From: Rhodococcus sp. 06-235-1A
Lineage (GTDB): Bacteria > Actinomycetota > Actinomycetes > Mycobacteriales > Mycobacteriaceae
Direction: 5' to 3'
Assembly: GCF_002258785.1 (NCBI RefSeq)
Contig: NZ_NOYI01000024.1
Coordinates: 62,001 to 126,000 of the forward strand
Length of the DNA stretch: 64,000 nucleotides
In this document: piece by piece, positions 59,965 through 64,000 of the stretch
Numbering within the stretch: the first letter of the stretch is position 1
Layout: each line of letters opens with the position of its first letter
Notes under the pieces: generated by a model
Told to the model about the DNA's origin: nothing
Seen by the model: only the letters and a program-made list of their open reading frames with translations
Databases searched by the model: none
Program-made: the position numbers and the translations under genes

Positions 59965-60713
59965 CCGTGGCCGTGCGTACACCGCGGTTCGCCGAGGTCT
60001 CGGGTCACGAGCCGCGCGCAGTACAAAAAGCGCTCGCTCTCCTCGAAGCCGTCGCACACATCGGACCAGGGGCGAGCGCCAAGGAGATCGCACAGGCAAC
60101 AGGGGTTGCGCCCGCAACTGCATACAGACTGCTCAATCTGTTGGTCGCAGACGGGTACCTCGTACGCATCGACGACCTTTCCGGGTTCGCGCTCGGTCGA
60201 CGTACGCGCGAACTCGCGGGACCCGATCCCGGTCACGATCCTGATTCCATTCGCCGCGACGTATTGGACAGTCTGCGATCCCACATTCGATTCGGTGTCT
60301 ACCTCGCGTCGTACGAAGGCGGCCGCATCAGTCTGGTGGATCGAGATCCGGACCACGATTTGGTCGCGGAGAGCGCCATACTGACACATCCCCATGCATC
60401 GGCCATCGGGAAAATGATGCTGGCACGTCGCTCGGAGATTCTCCCGACCGGGAAGCTTCGCGTTTTCACGTCACACACGATTGCCGACAGCGACGCACTG
60501 TCCCTGGAGCTGACCCGGGTCCGCACGTCGGACCTCGCCACCGAAACCGACGAGATGAGAATCGGTCGTTCCGCCATTGCGGTACCACTTCGAGACGAAT
60601 TGGGCTCGGTCAGTGGATGTCTCGCCGCGATCGGTAGGACCGGCCGACTACGAACGGACGACTCCGATCTGATCGATCTGCTCCGAGCATCAGCAGGGAG
60701 GCTACGCCCATGA
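59961..60713 (+). CDS. IclR-family transcriptional regulator
   Basis: This 250-aa protein has an N-terminal winged helix (VQKALALLEAVAHIGPGASAKEIAQATGVAPATAYRLLNLLVADGYL, residues 17-63). A GAF-like IclR effector domain follows, with HPHASAIGKMMLA near 140 and IGRSAIAVPLRDELGSVSGCLAAIGRTGRL near 198. Its start overlaps the permease stop as ATGA, so it is translationally coupled. It likely controls the permease, and the divergent oxidase and RidA genes, in response to a small carbon or amino compound. Confidence 0.9.
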
Positions 60714-60722
60714 CCGTCGAAT

Positions 60723-60911
60723 TCAGCGACGAACGGAGGCGACCGTGTAACCGATTGCTCCGCCCGCAACCAGTACGCCGACGAGCAGCAGCACAACCTG
60801 CAGGGCCGTGGACATCGAGTCATCGAACAACCCGACATAGATCACGACGCAGGAGGCCGCAAGCGCGACGAGAGCGGACGCCGTAGCGCTTCTCGGAAAC
60901 TTGTCGGTCAT
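60723..60911 (-). CDS. Small membrane protein with two helices
   Basis: This 62-aa protein has two hydrophobic segments, ASALVALAASCVVIYVGLF and ALQVVLLLVGVLVAGGAIGYTVA, joined by a short acidic loop. I do not recognise the family. It lies 9 bases from the convergent IclR stop and 26 bases downstream of the large WD40 gene on the same strand, so it may be its last operon member. Confidence 0.6.
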   Translation of the reverse strand: MTDKFPRSATASALVALAASCVVIYVGLFDDSMSTALQVVLLLVGVLVAGGAIGYTVASVRR

Positions 60912-60937
60912 TGCGCAAGTACACCATCCCCACTCGG

Positions 60938-63900
60938 TCAGCTGCTACACAACTCTCGGTAGGGAACGCCGGGTAGGTACTGGGCCCATTCGGCCTCCGT
61001 CACCACCGATCCTCCGGATACGCACAGGCGACTGCGCACCTCCTCCGGCTCGGTGCGCCAGATGCGGACATCGCGGGCCGTGCCACCGCCGAAGACCACC
61101 CGTCCGTCTGCGCCGAAGACCGCATCGTTGACGCGCTGACCGTACGCGGAGAGGGCGGCGTACTGCTCGGGTGCCGCGCGGTCCTCCACGTTCCACAGCC
61201 AGACCGTCGAGCCCCCGTCGCCTGCAGCCAACCGCATGCCGGACCGATCGAATGCCAGCGATGAGATCGGGCTCGACGGCCCGACGATACGAGACAAGTG
61301 TTGCGGCGCGGAGGGACTGGTCATGTCCCACAGTCGAACCGAACGATCCGCGCTTCCTGCGGCGAGAGTTCTCCCGTCCGGTGAGATGGCTACGGCCTGA
61401 ACGCTACTTTCGAAACCTTCGAGCGTCGCCATTCGGCGTGGCTCGGTGGGGTCGCCGAGATCCCACAGCTCGACCACGCCACCGACGCTGGCAACGGCGA
61501 GTACGGACCCTTCGGGCGACAGGGCCATTCCCGCCGGATAATTTCCCGCGATCACAGTCGACAACAGACGCGGGGTGGAGGGGTCGACCAACGACCACAC
61601 CGACACGTCGTTCGAGCTCTGACCGGACACGACGAGCACGGTCCCCGTCCAATCGAAGGCCAGCACTGCAGTCAGGCTGGAAGTTGCCTTTCGGATGACG
61701 CCCAGGGCCACCGGATCGTCGAGATCGGTTGTGTCCCACAGCTGAAATCCCCCGGTTGCCGTGCCGGCCGCGGCTCGGTTGCCGTCGGCCGTGAGCGCCA
61801 CCGCACCTGTCTGGTCCATACCGTCGCCGAGGACCAACGGCTTCGACGCCACCGGATGGTCCACATCCGAGACGTCCCAGAGCGTCGTGGCGGAGGCCCG
61901 GGTGCCTGCACCGACGAGCAGACGCGTGCCCGACGCACCGACGGGGTTCTGAAAGATCGTGTCACCGGCATCGGCGAGGGCAGGCCCGGGAAGCGGCCAG
62001 ATCCGGGTGATGCCGTCGCCGCTGGCGGTCACGATCGATGACCGATTCGGGGCGAACGCCAGTGAACTCACCACGGAAGGACCCGGCAGCGTGAGCTGCG
62101 CTGCGCCCGAGGCCGCGTCCCACACCTTCGAGGAATTGTCCGAACTCGCCGCAGCGATCAGAGTCCCGTCCCCGCTGAACGCCACATCGTTGACGTAGCT
62201 GGTGAATCCCGTCAACGCCGGCAGAGGAGACAACCGGCCGGCGTCGACAGCCCACCGCAGAACCTCGCGACCGGTAGTGCCTGCGATCAACGTCGTACCG
62301 TCGGGAGAGAAGGCCAGCTGTTGCGCAGTGTAGGTCGATCCGTCCGAGGGAACGTCGATCAGCGGAACGGTGGGGACGGGCAGCCTGCTCGCGTCCCACA
62401 CCCGCATCGCGCGCCCGGGGCCGACCGTCACCAGGTACCTACCATCGGGACTGAATTCGGTGGCTGTCGGCGAACCGGGTTGAGCCACTTCGGCCGCCAC
62501 GGTCGGCCGGGCGGGATCTCCGACGTCGAGGAGCGGCAACGACTCGGACCCGGTCCCGACGAGAAGCAAGCGGCCATCAGGAGAGTAGGACAGACTCCGC
62601 ACCTCGCTGAAATCGTTGTACGACAACAGTGTCGGTGCAGTCGGGTCCGATACATCCCACAGTTCGACGCCGTAGAACCCTCCGACAGCGAGGACGCCAC
62701 CCCTGGGATCGAACGTCAGCGCCGAAGCATCACGGGAGACGATGTCGCCGAGCTTCGCGTGACCGTCCGTGAGAGACCACATTCGAACGTGTCCATCGGA
62801 TCCGGCTGTTGCCACGATGCTTCCGCGCGAATCGACCGCGGTCACTGCTCCGCCCTCCACGCCGAGTAACCGCACAGGAGCGTGAATCGCGGACGAGTCG
62901 AGCAACGCAGATTGGGCCTCCGCCGTTCGGTCGACCTCGTACGACGCCAACGCGAAGTATGCGGCCAGACCGGGATCTCGGTCTCTCAATTGCACTGCAA
63001 CACCGGCAATCTGACGAGACACCGCCTCTGCCTCAGCATTCTCGGCATCGATCCGCCGGCTGTTCGCGTCCGACCGGGCTACGAAAGCAGTCACCGCGAG
63101 TGTCACGGCAAGCACGGTCAGAATCGCGAGTGCAGTGACGAGCGTTTCGAGGGTGCGTCGTCGACGTCGGTCGTTTCGATTCTGTTCCTCGACTCGATTC
63201 GCGCTTGCTTCGAGGTAGAGCTTTTCGATGGAATTGAGATCTCTCCGGCGTACCGGCCCGACAGATTCCTGCACGAGGGCCAGCCTCGACGCAGACAGCA
63301 GCGAACCGTCGTCTCGGTCGTTGTGCTTCCACAGTTCTGCCGCTTGGGTGAGCCGACGGTGCTCGACCAGCCACTGACGGTCGGCGTCGAGCCACTCACC
63401 GAGCCGCGGCCACGCTGTGAGCAACGCCTCGTGGGTCACCTGAACCGTCTCTTCTTCGACGGTCAGCAATCTGCGCGCGGCAAAGCGCTCGACCACGACA
63501 TCGACGTCGGTGACGGCGTCTACGTCCTCGTCGCCGTAGAACAGCCCGACACGATCGACGCGGCGACGAGTCACCACGTCGTCGTCGAGATTGACCAGAC
63601 GCATGAAGATGCGTCGTGCTTCGCGCTGCTGTTCGGAAGTCAAGGCGGAGAACACTTCCTCGGCGCTCTGCCCCACCGCACCTCCGATCCCACCGGTTGC
63701 AAGATAGTTCGCGACGGTCAGCGTCCTGCCGCTCGACACCTGCCAGGTGGTCAGCAATGCATACGAAAGCAGCGGCAGGGCACCGGAGTCGTGAGCGAAT
63801 TGTGAACCACGCGGACCCAATTCGCCGACCAACACCTGCACGAGCGCATCGTCGACGGTGACGCCCGCTTTCGCGGCAGGCGACACGATGACGTCCCGCA

Positions 63901-64000
63901 GTTGCGTTTCGGTGAGCCGCCCGACGACCACAGGGTTGTCGGACAGTCCGGCCAGTAGAGCATCCTCCGACACGGCGTTCTGATAGAAGTCGGCCCGCAG
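60938..64000 (-). CDS. STAND-NTPase / WD40-repeat protein, C-terminal part (5' end outside window)
   Basis: The frame is open to the right edge, and about 1020 residues are visible. The first 290 match the helical end of novel STAND-type ATPases (LRADFYQNAVSEDALLAG, GRLTETQLRDVIVSPAAKAGV, GALPLLSYALLTTW, EETVQVTHEALLTAWPRLGEWL). A coiled basic stretch and one membrane helix (LVTALAILTVLAVTLAVTAFVA) follow, then WD40-type repeats to the end, for example AVAISPDGRTLAAGSADRSVRLWD. The P-loop part, and often an N-terminal SARP/BTAD or TIR-like effector domain, would be upstream. Relatives are signalling or defence-type sensors anchored in the membrane. The role here is unknown. A methionine in frame at 63973 is not the true start. 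Confidence 0.85.
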   Translation of the reverse strand: MRADFYQNAVSEDALLAGLSDNPVVVGRLTETQLRDVIVSPAAKAGVTVDDALVQVLVGELGPRGSQFAHDSGALPLLSYALLTTWQVSSGRTLTVANYLATGGIGGAVGQSAEEVFSALTSEQQREARRIFMRLVNLDDDVVTRRRVDRVGLFYGDEDVDAVTDVDVVVERFAARRLLTVEEETVQVTHEALLTAWPRLGEWLDADRQWLVEHRRLTQAAELWKHNDRDDGSLLSASRLALVQESVGPVRRRDLNSIEKLYLEASANRVEEQNRNDRRRRRTLETLVTALAILTVLAVTLAVTAFVARSDANSRRIDAENAEAEAVSRQIAGVAVQLRDRDPGLAAYFALASYEVDRTAEAQSALLDSSAIHAPVRLLGVEGGAVTAVDSRGSIVATAGSDGHVRMWSLTDGHAKLGDIVSRDASALTFDPRGGVLAVGGFYGVELWDVSDPTAPTLLSYNDFSEVRSLSYSPDGRLLLVGTGSESLPLLDVGDPARPTVAAEVAQPGSPTATEFSPDGRYLVTVGPGRAMRVWDASRLPVPTVPLIDVPSDGSTYTAQQLAFSPDGTTLIAGTTGREVLRWAVDAGRLSPLPALTGFTSYVNDVAFSGDGTLIAAASSDNSSKVWDAASGAAQLTLPGPSVVSSLAFAPNRSSIVTASGDGITRIWPLPGPALADAGDTIFQNPVGASGTRLLVGAGTRASATTLWDVSDVDHPVASKPLVLGDGMDQTGAVALTADGNRAAAGTATGGFQLWDTTDLDDPVALGVIRKATSSLTAVLAFDWTGTVLVVSGQSSNDVSVWSLVDPSTPRLLSTVIAGNYPAGMALSPEGSVLAVASVGGVVELWDLGDPTEPRRMATLEGFESSVQAVAISPDGRTLAAGSADRSVRLWDMTSPSAPQHLSRIVGPSSPISSLAFDRSGMRLAAGDGGSTVWLWNVEDRAAPEQYAALSAYGQRVNDAVFGADGRVVFGGGTARDVRIWRTEPEEVRSRLCVSGGSVVTEAEWAQYLPGVPYRELCSS

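Overview
The window is high-GC, tightly packed actinobacterial DNA. The mycofactocin maturation genes, the F420/flavin-type PPOX protein, the DrrABC-like exporter, the EntF-type synthetases and the frequent leaderless-looking gene starts all suggest a mycolic-acid-containing Mycobacteriales member, most likely Rhodococcus or a close relative. This genus call is inference, because there is no rRNA or marker gene in the window. No intergenic stretch exceeds 300 bases. No tRNA, rRNA, insertion sequence, integrase or CRISPR array was seen.

Bases 1 to 6.6 kb, plus strand: the C-terminal half of an AurF-type di-iron oxygenase, cut by the window edge; a DrrA/DrrB/DrrC-type ABC exporter; two family 2 glycosyltransferases, the second with its own probable leaderless promoter; and a secreted lipase. 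A perfect 16-bp hairpin closes this block against the convergent synthetase genes.

Bases 6.7 to 33.8 kb, minus strand: two giant NRPS genes (4835 and 4158 aa) that together form one eight-module line. NRPS1 is Cstarter-A-T-(C-A-T)3-C plus a truncated A-like tail. NRPS2 is an A-like head plus A-T-(C-A-T)3-TE. Ten-residue codes read by eye predict X-Thr-Thr-X'-Ser-Ser-Ser-X. X is the same orphan code at both ends of the peptide. The starter condensation domain and the thioesterase resemble those of EntF. The window holds no aryl-acid, ornithine-hydroxylase, MbtH or phosphopantetheinyl-transferase gene. The proteins meet inside module 5 through two homologous segments of about 90 aa that look like decayed A-domain N-lobes. 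The last module has a distinctly different codon style, as if swapped in. A perfect-arm palindrome lies upstream of NRPS1.

Bases 34.1 to 40.2 kb: a PPOX-fold protein, an imidazolonepropionase/YtcJ-like amidohydrolase, a hotdog thioesterase, acetoacetyl-CoA synthetase and a FadD-type acyl-CoA ligase.

Bases 40.2 to 48.6 kb, minus strand: ethanolamine use without a microcompartment. The genes are a GAF-domain regulator, ExaC-type aldehyde dehydrogenase, DUF779 protein, CDF metal transporter, ethanolamine permease, EutB and EutC. Several are translationally coupled. EutC carries an in-frame 33-bp tandem repeat near its start. Ethanolamine would enter by the permease, be split to acetaldehyde and ammonia, and be oxidised to acetate.

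Bases 48.7 to 52.6 kb, minus strand: a small basic protein, then mftE-mftF-mftG of the mycofactocin pathway. The precursor and radical-SAM genes mftA-D are not adjacent. Bases 52.7 to 55.9 kb, plus strand: a GntR/FCD regulator, an NCS1 (allantoin/hydantoin-type) transporter and a hydantoin/Asp-Glu racemase. Bases 55.9 to 60.7 kb: an exported RidA lipoprotein and a Tat-exported L-amino-acid-oxidase-like enzyme, divergent from an amino-acid permease and IclR regulator. The window ends with a two-helix membrane protein and the C-terminal part of a large STAND/WD40 protein that runs off the right edge.
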